63,776 nt of DNA from Streptomyces cellostaticus (GTDB lineage: Bacteria; Actinomycetota; Actinomycetes; Streptomycetales; Streptomycetaceae): assembly GCF_001513965.1 (NCBI RefSeq), contig NZ_KQ948031.1:1-63776 (forward strand), given 5' to 3'. Positions 1 through 8,336 of the stretch are shown piece by piece. How positions within the stretch are numbered: the first letter of the stretch is position 1; every line of letters begins with the position of its first letter. A model generated the notes under the pieces. It was not told the origin of the DNA and did no database searches. It saw only the letters and a program-made list of their open reading frames with translations. The position numbers were made by a program, and so were the translations under genes.

Positions 1-19
1 AAGGGGGAAACGCCTCCAC

Positions 20-62
20 GTGTGCGCCCGGCGGGTGTTGGATTGCCCCGCCGGGCGCACAC
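20..62. terminator. Strong hairpin, terminator of a gene left of the window
   Basis: A perfect 16-base inverted repeat, GTGTGCGCCCGGCGGG at 20-35 and its complement at 47-62, encloses an 11-base loop. It sits just ahead of the DUF6332 gene and probably ends a transcript entering from the left edge. There is no T-run, which is usual for Streptomyces terminators. Confidence 0.7.
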
Positions 63-79
63 CTGTGAGACTGGGAGGC

Positions 80-364
80 ATGGACGCATCCGGGGGACGA
101 CGCAGCAAGGCCGAGCAGGATGCGGCCACGGTGGAGATCGGGTACGCGCTGGTCAGCGCCGCCTTCGCGGCCGCCGTTCTGTTCGGGGCCGTCGCCGGGC
201 CGGCTCTGCTCTTCCCGCTGCCGCATCTGCTGTCGGCGGCCCTGGTGCGGCTCGGCCTCGTCCTCGCGCCGGTGGTCTTCGTGGCCCGGGTGGTGAGCGT
301 GCTGGTCCGCTTCCGGCGGGAGTCTCAGCCGAGCCAGCCCGGCCGCACCAACCCCGACTCGTAG
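80..364 (+). CDS. DUF6332 family small membrane protein
   Basis: A 94-residue protein with two predicted membrane segments at about residues 20-42 and 48-70, a charged N-terminus and a polar Arg/Ser/Pro-rich tail. The start at 80 is chosen because a purine-rich GGGAGG lies just before it, though the spacing is very short; an upstream start at 20 would put coding sequence through the terminator hairpin. The N-terminal pattern (a charged start followed by TVEIGYALVS) is what I remember for the Streptomyces DUF6332 family, whose function is unknown. Its last 40 bases overlap the 3' end of the convergent response regulator gene. Confidence 0.7.
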   Translation: MDASGGRRSKAEQDAATVEIGYALVSAAFAAAVLFGAVAGPALLFPLPHLLSAALVRLGLVLAPVVFVARVVSVLVRFRRESQPSQPGRTNPDS

Positions 365-990
365 GCGAGGACGACGAGTTGGGCGCGGTCCCGGGCGCCC
401 AGCTTCACCATCGTGCGGCTCACATGGGTCTTCGCCGTGAGCGGGCTGACCACCAGGCGGCGGGCGATCTCCTCGTTGGACAGGCCGATGCCGACCAGCG
501 CCATCACCTCTCGTTCCCGCTCGGTGAGCCGGGCCAGGGCGTCGGCGGCCGCGGGCTGCTTGGAGCGGGCCGCGAACTCGGCGATCAGCCGCCGGGTGAC
601 GCCCGGGGACAGCAGCGCGTCGCCCTCGACCACCGTCCTGACCGCGCGCACGAGTTCGTCCGGTTCGGTGTCCTTCACCAGGAACCCGGAGGCGCCCGAC
701 CGGATCGCCTCGAAGACGTACTCGTCGAGTTCGAAGGTGGTCAGCATGACCACCTTCACATCCTTCAGCTCCGTGTCCCCGGTGATGCGCCGGGTCGCGG
801 CCAGCCCGTCCAGCAGGGGCATGCGGATGTCCATCAGGACGACGTCGGGCCGTAGTTCGCGCACCCTGAGCAGGGCCTCCTCGCCGTCCGCCGCCTCCCC
901 GGCCACCGCGATGTCCGGCTGGGCGTCGAGCAGCGCCTTGAAACCGGCCCGCACGAGAGACTGGTCGTCGGCGAGCAGTACCCGGATCAC
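325..990 (-). CDS. NarL/LuxR-family response regulator
   Basis: A 221-residue DNA-binding response regulator. The receiver domain (about 1-120) has the acidic pair D8/D9, the phospho-acceptor D54 in the motif VVLMDIRMP, T84/T85 and K106. A LuxR-type helix-turn-helix follows (about 155-215, containing LTEREREVMALVGIGLSNEE). The GTG start at 990 overlaps the kinase stop as GTGA, so the two genes are translationally coupled and the partner is certain. It should accept phosphate from the adjacent HisKA_3 kinase and bind DNA; the target genes cannot be read from the sequence. Confidence 0.95.
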   Translation of the reverse strand: MIRVLLADDQSLVRAGFKALLDAQPDIAVAGEAADGEEALLRVRELRPDVVLMDIRMPLLDGLAATRRITGDTELKDVKVVMLTTFELDEYVFEAIRSGASGFLVKDTEPDELVRAVRTVVEGDALLSPGVTRRLIAEFAARSKQPAAADALARLTEREREVMALVGIGLSNEEIARRLVVSPLTAKTHVSRTMVKLGARDRAQLVVLAYESGLVRPGWLG

Positions 991-2207
991 TGGTCCTCCC
1001 TGGTGAGCAGGGGCAGTACGGCGAGCACCCGGAAGCCGCCGTCGGGGCGCGGGCCCGCCTCGATCGTGCCACCCAGCGCGGCCGCCCGCTCCCGCATGCC
1101 GGCCAGTCCGTTGCCGCTGCCCCCGGCGTCGGCTCCGGTCGCGGGCCCGTCGTCGTCGATGCGCAGCCGCAGTGCGGTGCCGTCGTGGTCGAACCGCACG
1201 CGCGCGTGCCGCGAGCCGGAATGCCGTACGACGTTGGTCAGGGCCTCCTGCACGATACGGAAGGCGGCCAGGTCGGCGCCGGGCGGCAGGTGCGGGGGCG
1301 TGCCCTGGACGTCGACGGTCAGCCCGGCGGCCGCCGCCTGTTCGACCAGTTCCGGCAGCCGGTCCAGACCGGGCGCGGGGGCGCGCGGCGCGGCACCCGG
1401 TGCGCGCAGGGTGTCGAGGACCTGGCGCACCTCGCCGAGGGCCTCCTTGCTGGCGGCCTTGATGGTGGTGAGCGCTGCACGGGCCTGCTCGGGATCGCTG
1501 TCCAGCAGGGCGAGGCCCACGCCCGCCTGCACGTTGATGACGGAGATGCTGTGCGCGAGCACGTCGTGCAGTTCGCGGGCGATCCGCAGCCGTTCCTCGT
1601 CCGCGCGCCGCCGGGCGGCCTGGGCCCGGTCCGCGCGCTCCCGTGCCCACTGCTCGCGCCGTATCCGGGCCAGTTCGCAGACCGCGACGATGGCCAGCAC
1701 CCAGGTGGCCACGACGATTTCCTGACCCACGCTCGCCGCCTTGTCGCCCCGGGGCGGCAGCCAGCGATAGAGCCAGAGGGCGACCAGGGCGTGCCCCGCC
1801 CACAGCAGGCCGAGGGCCGCCCAGGCGGCCCGCCGGTGCCCGGCGACGACGGCACTGACGCAGCCGAGCGCGACGGCCAGGAAGACGGGGCCGTAGGGGT
1901 AGCCCGCGCCCAGGTAGACCAGGGCCGCCGTCGCCGTACCGAAGGCGACGGCCACCGGGTGGCGGTGCCGCCACAGCAGCAGCACCGAGGCCACGAACAG
2001 CAGCACGCGCGCGTACACGTCGAGTTGCTCCCGGTGGGGCTGCGCGTGCGCGGCGAAGTTCGAGCCGGCGAGCACGAACGCGGTGAGCAGCACGGTGGAG
2101 CGCCAGGGCAGGCCGGCGGAGTGCGGCTCCGGGTCCGCGGAGCGGTTCCACCCCGGGGGCCCGTACCGCCACCACTGCGCGGGACCGCGCTCGCGCTGCT
2201 CTTCCAT
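987..2207 (-). CDS. HisKA_3-type membrane sensor histidine kinase
   Basis: A sensor kinase of about 406 residues. The N-terminal half has several hydrophobic segments (about 40-180), including one ending in LLWRHRHPVAVAFG, typical of actinobacterial sensors with a membrane-embedded input domain. The dimerisation/phosphorylation box ELHDVLAHSISV holds the phospho-histidine near residue 214, and an HATPase_c region with IDDDGPA and GNGLAGMRERAAALGG follows. The ATG at 2207 is preferred; a GTG at 2216 is the alternative. It is coupled by GTGA overlap to the response regulator. The ligand is unknown. Confidence 0.93.
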   Translation of the reverse strand: MEEQRERGPAQWWRYGPPGWNRSADPEPHSAGLPWRSTVLLTAFVLAGSNFAAHAQPHREQLDVYARVLLFVASVLLLWRHRHPVAVAFGTATAALVYLGAGYPYGPVFLAVALGCVSAVVAGHRRAAWAALGLLWAGHALVALWLYRWLPPRGDKAASVGQEIVVATWVLAIVAVCELARIRREQWARERADRAQAARRRADEERLRIARELHDVLAHSISVINVQAGVGLALLDSDPEQARAALTTIKAASKEALGEVRQVLDTLRAPGAAPRAPAPGLDRLPELVEQAAAAGLTVDVQGTPPHLPPGADLAAFRIVQEALTNVVRHSGSRHARVRFDHDGTALRLRIDDDGPATGADAGGSGNGLAGMRERAAALGGTIEAGPRPDGGFRVLAVLPLLTREDQ

Positions 2208-2298
2208 GCCCGCCACGCTAGACGCCGGCGGGCCGTGCGGACGTCAGCCGGACGAGGTGATCACGGATACTCCCCGGGGAGTACGACCGCCCGTGCGC

Positions 2299-2535
2299 TC
2301 AGCTCCCGCCGGCCAGTCCCTCCACCTCGGCGGTGAACAGCAGCTCCGGGTCGAAGCCCATGCCCGTGAAGTGGCCGGCGAGTTCCAGGGAGAGGACTCC
2401 GTGCAGGCGGGTCCAGAAGGCCAGGGCCCGGCGCAGGACGGGCGGTGGGGCGGGGTGGTCGCCCGCCCATCCGCGGTGGTCGGCGAGGTGGGTCTCGAGC
2501 GCGTCGGCCGACGCGGCCCGGGGCTCCTCGGCCGG
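2299..2535 (-). pseudogene. TetR-family regulator remnant, C-terminal part only
   Basis: The frame ends in a typical TetR C-terminal (WHG-type) segment: ALAFWTRLHGVLSLELAGHF is visible, followed by a short tail. Whole TetR proteins are about 200 residues, but fewer than 90 are left and the N-terminal helix-turn-helix is absent. Reading further upstream runs into the reverse strand of the oxidoreductase remnant. The two remnants point away from each other with both 5' ends missing, so a single deletion of a divergent pair is the simplest explanation. The 2535 boundary is approximate. Confidence 0.75.
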
Positions 2536-3339
2536 CATCGGCGTCACCCCGGGCCTCGTCGGCAAGCGGGTGGCGGCGCTGGTGAAGGTCGGCGGCTGAG
2601 CCAGTCATGTGGTTCTCGACGCGGCCGACGCGGTGGAGGTGCCGGCCGGGATCGGCGCGGCGGAGGCGGAGACGCTGGTGGTCAACGGGATCACCGCGTG
2701 GCAGATGCTGCACCGCAGGGCCCGGGTGCGCAGCGGCGGCACGGTCCTGGTCCACGGTGCGAACGGCGGTGTCGGCACGGTCCTGGTCCAGCTCGCGCGC
2801 GCAGCGGGCCTGAAGGTGATCGGCACGGCGTCCGCGCGCCACCACCAGGCCCTGCGCGACCCGGGTGTCACCCCCTCGACTACCGCACCGAGAACATCCC
2901 GGCCCGGGTCCGGGAACTCGCCCCCGGCGGGGTCGACGCCGTCTTCGACCACCTCGGCGGGCGCAGCGTCACCGACTCCTGGCGGCTGCTCGCTCCCGGC
3001 GGGACCCTCGTCGCCTACGGCAGCGCCACCACCCGGGACGACACGGGCTCCAAGCAGTGGCCCGTCCTGAAGATCCTCGGCCGGGTGTGGTGGTGGAACG
3101 CGCTGCCCAACGGCCGCCACGCCTGCTTCTTCAACGTCTGGGCGGGCCGCACCCTGAGCAAGGACCGTTTCCGGACCCGGCTGCGCGCCGGCCTCACCCA
3201 GGCGTTCCACGCCCTGGAGCGCGGCGAGGTCACCGCGCGGATCGCCGCCCGGCTGCCGCTCACCGAGGTCGCGGAGGCGATGCGGCCGGCCGAGTCCGGC
3301 ACGGTGACCGGGAAGGTCGTCCTGATTCCCGAGGCATAG
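2530..3339 (+). pseudogene. Zinc-binding-alcohol-dehydrogenase-like quinone oxidoreductase, broken
   Basis: A medium-chain dehydrogenase/reductase lacking roughly its first quarter. From the junction it reads like the family (GKRVAALVKVGG), then meets an in-frame TGA at 2597-2599 where relatives have Trp (the pattern GGWASHVV). It continues in the same frame through the nucleotide-binding motif LVHGANGGVGTVLVQLAR. A frameshift near 2860-2875 moves the rest, LDYRTENIPARVRELAPGGV to the end, into another frame. Three independent lesions (5' deletion, nonsense, frameshift) make loss of function nearly certain. It lies beside the truncated TetR that probably once regulated it. Confidence 0.85.
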
Positions 3340-3372
3340 GTGCCGCCGGGAGCCGGGCCCGGCCCGAGGGCG

Positions 3373-4065
3373 TCAGGGGTGGATCAGGCCCACATCCCGG
3401 GCGAGCCGGGCGGCCGCATGCCGGAAAAACGTCTCCCGGTCCTCCACGACCCGGTGGAACTGCCCGAACAGCTCGAACCCGACCAGCCCGAACAGCTGGG
3501 CCCAGGCCGCCACCAGCGCCACCGCCGCCTCGGAAGGCAGATCCGGCGCGAAGTCCGCCACCATCCGCTCGCCCTCGAGGCGCAGCTCGGCGGGGAGGGG
3601 CAGGGCAGCGAGGCCGGGGCCCTGGTGGGCGTCACGGACGATGCCGATGAGGAGCAGGCCGACGCGGGAGGCGGCCGGAACGGTGGTCTCGGGCGCGGTG
3701 TAGCCGGGCACCGGCGAGCCGTAGATCAGCGCGTACTCGTGCGGACGGGCGAGCGCCCAGCCGCGCACCGCCTCGCATACGGCCGTCCAGCGCCGCACGA
3801 AGTCCGCGTCGGCCGCCTTCGCGTGGGCCGCCTCCGCCGCCTCGCCGAGGGAGTCGTAGGCGTCGATGATCAGCGCGGTCAGCAGGTCGTCGCGGCTGGG
3901 GAAGTAGCGGTAGAGCGCGGAGGAGACCATGCCCAGCTCACGGGCGACGGCCCGCAGGGAGAGCTTGGCGGCACCCTCCGCGGCGAGCTGTCTGCGGGCC
4001 TCGTCCTTGATGGCGGCGGTGACTTCGACCCTGGCCCGCGCGCGGGCGCCCTGTGCGGTGCTCAT
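3373..4065 (-). CDS. TetR/AcrR-family transcriptional regulator (WHG domain)
   Basis: A 230-residue repressor. The N-terminal helix-turn-helix (about 12-58) contains LSLRAVARELGMVSSALYRY and the C-terminal half carries the WHG-type ligand domain (AQLFGLVGFELFGQF). The ATG at 4065 is chosen because residues upstream of it look non-coding. It is divergent from the deazaflavin-dependent oxidoreductase at 4211, and the 145-base gap contains two similar palindromes, so autoregulation plus control of the neighbour is the natural inference. Confidence 0.92.
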   Translation of the reverse strand: MSTAQGARARARVEVTAAIKDEARRQLAAEGAAKLSLRAVARELGMVSSALYRYFPSRDDLLTALIIDAYDSLGEAAEAAHAKAADADFVRRWTAVCEAVRGWALARPHEYALIYGSPVPGYTAPETTVPAASRVGLLLIGIVRDAHQGPGLAALPLPAELRLEGERMVADFAPDLPSEAAVALVAAWAQLFGLVGFELFGQFHRVVEDRETFFRHAAARLARDVGLIHP

Positions 4066-4123
4066 ACCGGCAGTGTGCCACGGAGGAGAGCGGTGCACAC
4101 AAACAAGAGCGGCGAACAAAACC

Positions 4124-4192
4124 GAGAGCAGTGCTCTTGCTTTGGAGCACCTGTGTCCCCCACACTGGAGTCAAGCGAGAGCACCGCTCTCC
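4124..4192. promoter_or_regulatory. Twin TetR operator candidates
   Basis: Two related palindromes lie between divergent genes: AGAGCA-G-TGCTCT at 4125-4137 and GAGAGC-ACC-GCTCTC at 4177-4191. Aligned, both read cGAGAGCA-n-GCTCT. The left G of each lies 53 bases from the other, about five helical turns, so two dimers would bind on the same DNA face. The TetR encoded at 3373-4065 is the expected ligand. Confidence 0.7.
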
Positions 4193-4210
4193 CAAACCGT
4201 GGGGGTCACC

Positions 4211-4666
4211 ATGTCGTCGTCTTCGCCGTACTACCTCAAGGGCAGCCCGATGACCGTGCGCCTGAACGGGATCGTCGGCTGGCTCGCCCGGCACGGGCTC
4301 AGCCTCGCAGGGAGCGCCGAGCTGTCGGTGCGCGGCCGCAGGAGCGGCGCGCTGCAGCGCGTCCCGGTCAACCCGCACACCTGCGCGGGCGAGCAGTACC
4401 TCGTCTCGGCGCGCGGCCACTCCCAGTGGGTGCGCAACATGCGGGCCGCGGGCGACGGCGAGCTGCGGGTGGGCAGGAAGGTGCGCGCGTTCACCGCGGT
4501 GGAGCTTCCCGACACGGAGAAGCTCCCGATCCTGCGGACCTACCTGGAGAAGTGGGGCTGGGAGGTCAAGCAGTACTTCGCGGGCGTGACGGCCGCCTCC
4601 TCCGACGCGGAGATCCTCGCGATCGCCCCCGACCACCCGGTCTTCCGGATCACCGTCACGAAGTGA
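4211..4666 (+). CDS. Nitroreductase-family deazaflavin (F420)-dependent oxidoreductase
   Basis: A 151-residue single-domain protein of the Ddn-like split-beta-barrel family. The family core RGRRSGALQRVPVNPHTCAGEQYLVSARG-type strand pair (about 38-70) and W/N residues in SQWVRNMRAAGDGEL are visible. Family members bind F420 and reduce small electrophiles; the substrate here is unknown. The ATG at 4211 follows a GGGGGTC stretch. It overlaps the convergent reductase gene by 11 bases at its 3' end and is probably controlled by the divergent TetR. Confidence 0.85.
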   Translation: MSSSSPYYLKGSPMTVRLNGIVGWLARHGLSLAGSAELSVRGRRSGALQRVPVNPHTCAGEQYLVSARGHSQWVRNMRAAGDGELRVGRKVRAFTAVELPDTEKLPILRTYLEKWGWEVKQYFAGVTAASSDAEILAIAPDHPVFRITVTK

Positions 4667-5897
4667 CGGCGTCCTCGGCCGGAACGGCCGGCCCCCGGTC
4701 CAGCGCGGTCAGGGCGCGCTGGGCGATCGGGCGGGAGCGGACCAGCTCGCCCAGGGACGTCGAGCCCTGCGTGATGTCCTTGAACGCCCTCCAGGCGGGA
4801 CGGAAGCCGGTGAGGGCCGCGTGGAAGATGCCGGGCCGGCGCTCGAACGCGGCCAGCATGCGCTTGCCGACGCTCATCTCGACGCCGAGCCCCGCCTTGA
4901 TCGCGAACGCGTAGTTCAGGGCCTGGCGACGGGTGTCGACGGCGTCGTGCGCCTCGGCGATCCGGACCGCCCACTCCCCCGCCAGCCGGCCCGAGCGCAG
5001 CGCGAAGGAGATGCCCTCGCGGGTCCACGGCTCCAGCAGGCCCGCCGCGTCACCGCAGACCAGCACCCGGCCGCGGGAGAGCGGGGAGTCATCGGCGCGG
5101 CAGCGGGTCAGGTGCCCGGAGGAGATGCCCGGTTCGAAGCCGGCCAGCCCGAGCCGGGCGATGAAGTCCTCCAAGTACCGCTTGGTGGCGGCGCCTTCGC
5201 CGCGGGCCGAGATCACGCCGACCGTCAGCGTGTCGCCCTTCGGGAAGACCCAGCCGTAACTGCCCGGCATGGGGCCCCAGTCGATCAGGACCCGGCCCTT
5301 CCAGTCCTCGGCGACCGTGTCCGGGACCGGGATCTCCGCCTCCAGGCCGAGGTCGACCTGGTCCAGCTTCACCCCGACGTGCGCCCCTATCCGGCTGGCG
5401 CTCCCGTCGGCGCCGACGACCGCGCGGGCCAGCACCGTCTCGCCGCCCTGCAGGACCACGGCAACCGTACGCCGGTCCGGCACCGCGGAGCCGTGCTGCT
5501 CGACCCGCTGCACCGTGACGCCCGTGCGCAGCTCGGCGCCCGCCTTCTGCGCGTGCTCGACCAGCTGCTGGTCGAACTCGGGCCGGTTGATGAGCCCGAA
5601 CAGCATCTGCCGGGAACGGCGGGTGCGGGTGAAGCGCCCGTTGTTCGAGAACGTGACCGCGTGCACGCGGTCCTGGAGGGGCAGCTCGAAGCCGGGCGGC
5701 AGCGCGTCGCGCGAGGGGCCGATGATGCCGCCGCCGCAGGTCTTGTAGCGGGGCAGCTCGGCTTTCTCCAGCAACAGCACGCGTCGCCCCGCGACCGCCG
5801 CCGCGTAGGCGGCCGAGGCCCCCGCGGGTCCCGCGCCCACCACGACGACGTCCCACACCCGCTGCACGTCGTCCGCCGAAGAGTTCTCGCCGCTCAC
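4656..5897 (-). CDS. Geranylgeranyl-reductase-family FAD-dependent oxidoreductase
   Basis: A 413-residue flavoprotein starting at a GTG. The N-terminal dinucleotide motif VVVVGAGPAGASAAYAAAVAG (about 17-37) is followed by YKTCGGG, typical of the family, and the second FAD motif VCGDAAGLLEPWTREGISFA lies near residues 285-304. Members reduce prenyl double bonds of quinones or lipids; in Streptomyces this gene is often near respiratory genes, but no such neighbours occur here. A large soluble protein with no clear membrane segment. Confidence 0.9.
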   Translation of the reverse strand: MSGENSSADDVQRVWDVVVVGAGPAGASAAYAAAVAGRRVLLLEKAELPRYKTCGGGIIGPSRDALPPGFELPLQDRVHAVTFSNNGRFTRTRRSRQMLFGLINRPEFDQQLVEHAQKAGAELRTGVTVQRVEQHGSAVPDRRTVAVVLQGGETVLARAVVGADGSASRIGAHVGVKLDQVDLGLEAEIPVPDTVAEDWKGRVLIDWGPMPGSYGWVFPKGDTLTVGVISARGEGAATKRYLEDFIARLGLAGFEPGISSGHLTRCRADDSPLSRGRVLVCGDAAGLLEPWTREGISFALRSGRLAGEWAVRIAEAHDAVDTRRQALNYAFAIKAGLGVEMSVGKRMLAAFERRPGIFHAALTGFRPAWRAFKDITQGSTSLGELVRSRPIAQRALTALDRGPAVPAEDAVTS

Positions 5898-6030
5898 GAT
5901 GGTCTACTGCTCCGATCAAGCCGCTGCCGCACCTGTCCCCCCGCATCCTACGGCGGCCGTCGTCGCAGGCAGCTGTGGGAGGATCGGTCTACCTCAGCAG
6001 TTCAACGTCGCACCCACGAGGAGCGTGCCC

Positions 6031-7386
6031 ATGTCGTCGAATCCGGTCGCCGAGACCGTCGCCTCGCTGCTGCCCCGGGCGAAGGCAGAGCTGACCGAAC
6101 TGGTCGCCTTCAAGTCGGTGGCGGACTTCGCGCAGTTCCCGAAGAGCGAGAGCGAGGGCGCCGCGAACTGGATAGCCGACGCACTGCGCGCCGAGGGCTT
6201 CGTGGACGTGGCCCTCCTCGACACCCCGGACGGCACGCAGTCGGTATACGGCCTGCTGCCGGGACCGGAGGGGGCAAAAACGGTTCTCCTCTATGCCCAC
6301 TACGACGTCCAGCCGCCCCTCGACGAGGCCGGCTGGACCTCCCCGGCGTTCGAGCTGACCGAGCGCGACGGCCGCTGGTACGGCCGCGGCAGCGCGGACT
6401 GCAAGGGCGGCCTGATCATGCACCTGCTCGCGCTGCGCGCCCTGAAGGCGAACGGCGGCGTCCCCGTACACGTCAAGGTCATCGTCGAGGGCTCCGAGGA
6501 ACAGGGCACGGGGGGCCTTGAGCGGTACGCCGAGCAGCACCCGGAGTTGCTGAAGGCGGACACGATCGTCATCGGCGACGCGGGCAACTTCCGTGTCGGA
6601 CTGCCGACGGTGACCACCACGCTGCGCGGCATGACGCTGGTCCGCATCCAGATGGACACCCTCGCCGGCAACCTGCACTCGGGCCAGTTCGGCGGCGCCG
6701 CCCCGGACGCGCTGGCCGCGCTGATCCGCGTCCTGGACTCGCTGCGCGCCGAGGACGGCTCGACCACGGTCGACGGGCTCGACGCCACCGCCGGGTGGGA
6801 GGGCCTGGAGTACACCGAGGAGCAGTTCCGCAAGGACGCCAAGGTGCTGGACGGGGTCGGGCTGATCGGTGACGGCTCGGTGGCCGACCGCATCTGGGCC
6901 CGCCCGGCGGTGACGGTCCTCGGCATCGACTGCCCGCCGGTGGTGGGCGCGACCCCGTCGGTGCAGTCGAGCGCCGGCGCCCTGGTCAGCCTGCGCGTGC
7001 CGCCGGGCGTGGACGCGGCGGAGGCGACCAAGCTGTTCCAGGCCCATGTCGAGGCGCACACCCCGTGGGGCGCCCGGGTGCGGACCGAGCAGATCGGCCA
7101 GGGCCAGGCCTTCCGTGCCGACACCTCCAGCCCGGCCTACCAGGCGATGGCCGACGCGATGGCGGTCGCCTACCCGGGCGAGACCATGCAGTACGCCGGC
7201 CAGGGCGGCTCCATCCCGCTGTGCAACACCCTCGCCGGTCTCTACCCGCAGGCGGAGATCCTGCTGATCGGCCTGAGCGAGCCGGAGGCGCAGATCCACG
7301 CGGTCAACGAGAGCGTGTCCCCCGAGGAACTGGAGCGGCTGTCGGTCGCCGAGGCGCTGTTCCTGCGCAACTACGCGGCGGGCTGA
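6031..7386 (+). CDS. M20-family metallo-dipeptidase
   Basis: A 451-residue zinc peptidase. The metal-site motifs of the family are in order: YAHYDVQP (His/Asp), GSADCKGG (bridging Asp), EGSEEQGTGGL (Glu pair), IGDAG (Asp) and EAQIHAVNES (His). The lid/dimerisation domain lies between, with NLHSGQFGGAAPDA. GAGGAG about 8 bases before the ATG at 6031 fixes the start; the preceding frame is open but non-conserved. It probably hydrolyses dipeptides in the cytoplasm. It transcribes away from the reductase gene at 5897. Confidence 0.93.
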   Translation: MSSNPVAETVASLLPRAKAELTELVAFKSVADFAQFPKSESEGAANWIADALRAEGFVDVALLDTPDGTQSVYGLLPGPEGAKTVLLYAHYDVQPPLDEAGWTSPAFELTERDGRWYGRGSADCKGGLIMHLLALRALKANGGVPVHVKVIVEGSEEQGTGGLERYAEQHPELLKADTIVIGDAGNFRVGLPTVTTTLRGMTLVRIQMDTLAGNLHSGQFGGAAPDALAALIRVLDSLRAEDGSTTVDGLDATAGWEGLEYTEEQFRKDAKVLDGVGLIGDGSVADRIWARPAVTVLGIDCPPVVGATPSVQSSAGALVSLRVPPGVDAAEATKLFQAHVEAHTPWGARVRTEQIGQGQAFRADTSSPAYQAMADAMAVAYPGETMQYAGQGGSIPLCNTLAGLYPQAEILLIGLSEPEAQIHAVNESVSPEELERLSVAEALFLRNYAAG

Positions 7387-7400
7387 ACCGTTCTGCCCAC

Positions 7401-7437
7401 GGCAGAGGCCCCTCGCCCGCGGGCGGGGGCCCTGCCT
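7401..7437. terminator. GC-rich hairpin after the dipeptidase gene
   Basis: GGCAGaGGCCCC pairs with GGGGCCcTGCC around a GC-rich centre, 15 bases after the dipeptidase stop and before the next start. Confidence 0.55.
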
Positions 7438-7448
7438 ACGGTCGGCGC

Positions 7449-8165
7449 ATGGACGTCATCGAACTGCTCCCCCGCCTCCACCTCCTGCGTTTCGCCGTCG
7501 GGCAGGCCTATCTCTGGCGCGACGACGAGGAGTTGACGCTGATCGACGCGGGAACGCCCGGCTCGGGCCGGACGATCGCCGACGCGATCACGTCGCTGGG
7601 CCGCGCCCCCAAGGACGTACGGCGCATCGTGCTGACCCATTTCCACGAGGACCACGCGGGCGGGGCGGGCGAGTTCGCCGCGCTGAGCGGCGCCGAGGTG
7701 CTGGCGCACCGCCTGGACGCGCCGTTCGTCCGGGGTGAACGCCCCGGCCCGCCGCCGCGGTTCGAGGACTGGGAGCTGCCGATCCACGCGGAGGTGTCAC
7801 GGCATCTGCCCGAGGGCGAGCCGGTGCCCCCGCGGGACGTGACGCCCGTGTCCGACGGCGATGTGCTCGGCTTCGGCGGCGGTGCCCGGGTGTTCCACGT
7901 CCCCGGGCACACGGACGGCAGCATCGCCCTGTTCGTCCCCGACGAGGGCGTGCTGTTCACGGGCGACACGGTGGCGGCCTCACCGGTCGACGGGGCGGTG
8001 ATGCCGGGCGTGTTCAACCTCGACCGTGGCCAACTCCTCTCTTCCGTCCGCCGGTTGGCGTCCCTCGACGCGGACGTGGCGTGTTTCGGGCACGGCGACC
8101 CGGTTGTGGGCCACGCGGCGGCGGCTCTTCGGACGGCGGCGGACAGCCACCCGGCCGTCGGCTGA
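7449..8165 (+). CDS. Metallo-beta-lactamase-fold hydrolase
   Basis: A 238-residue MBL-fold protein. The zinc signature THFHEDHAGG is present near residues 60-69, followed by VPGHTDGSIAL, FTGDTV and a final His in FGHGDP, so the binuclear site looks complete. It has no signal peptide or extra domain, which suggests a cytoplasmic hydrolase of the glyoxalase II/lactonase-like branch; the substrate cannot be assigned. The ATG at 7449 lies 62 bases beyond the dipeptidase stop with a terminator-like hairpin between. Confidence 0.9.
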   Translation: MDVIELLPRLHLLRFAVGQAYLWRDDEELTLIDAGTPGSGRTIADAITSLGRAPKDVRRIVLTHFHEDHAGGAGEFAALSGAEVLAHRLDAPFVRGERPGPPPRFEDWELPIHAEVSRHLPEGEPVPPRDVTPVSDGDVLGFGGGARVFHVPGHTDGSIALFVPDEGVLFTGDTVAASPVDGAVMPGVFNLDRGQLLSSVRRLASLDADVACFGHGDPVVGHAAAALRTAADSHPAVG

Positions 8166-8336
8166 TCTCGGGGGCCTGACCGCCGCCCGTTTCACCGCCC
8201 GCGCCCGCGTCCCGGTCTGCCTCGCCCTGCTCGCCGACCGGGAGCCGGCCGCGCACGACAACGGGGGAACGCCGACGCCCCAAAAACGGCGCCTTCCTCG
8301 CCGGGATCACCCATGAGGCGGGCGTCCGGGGACCCC

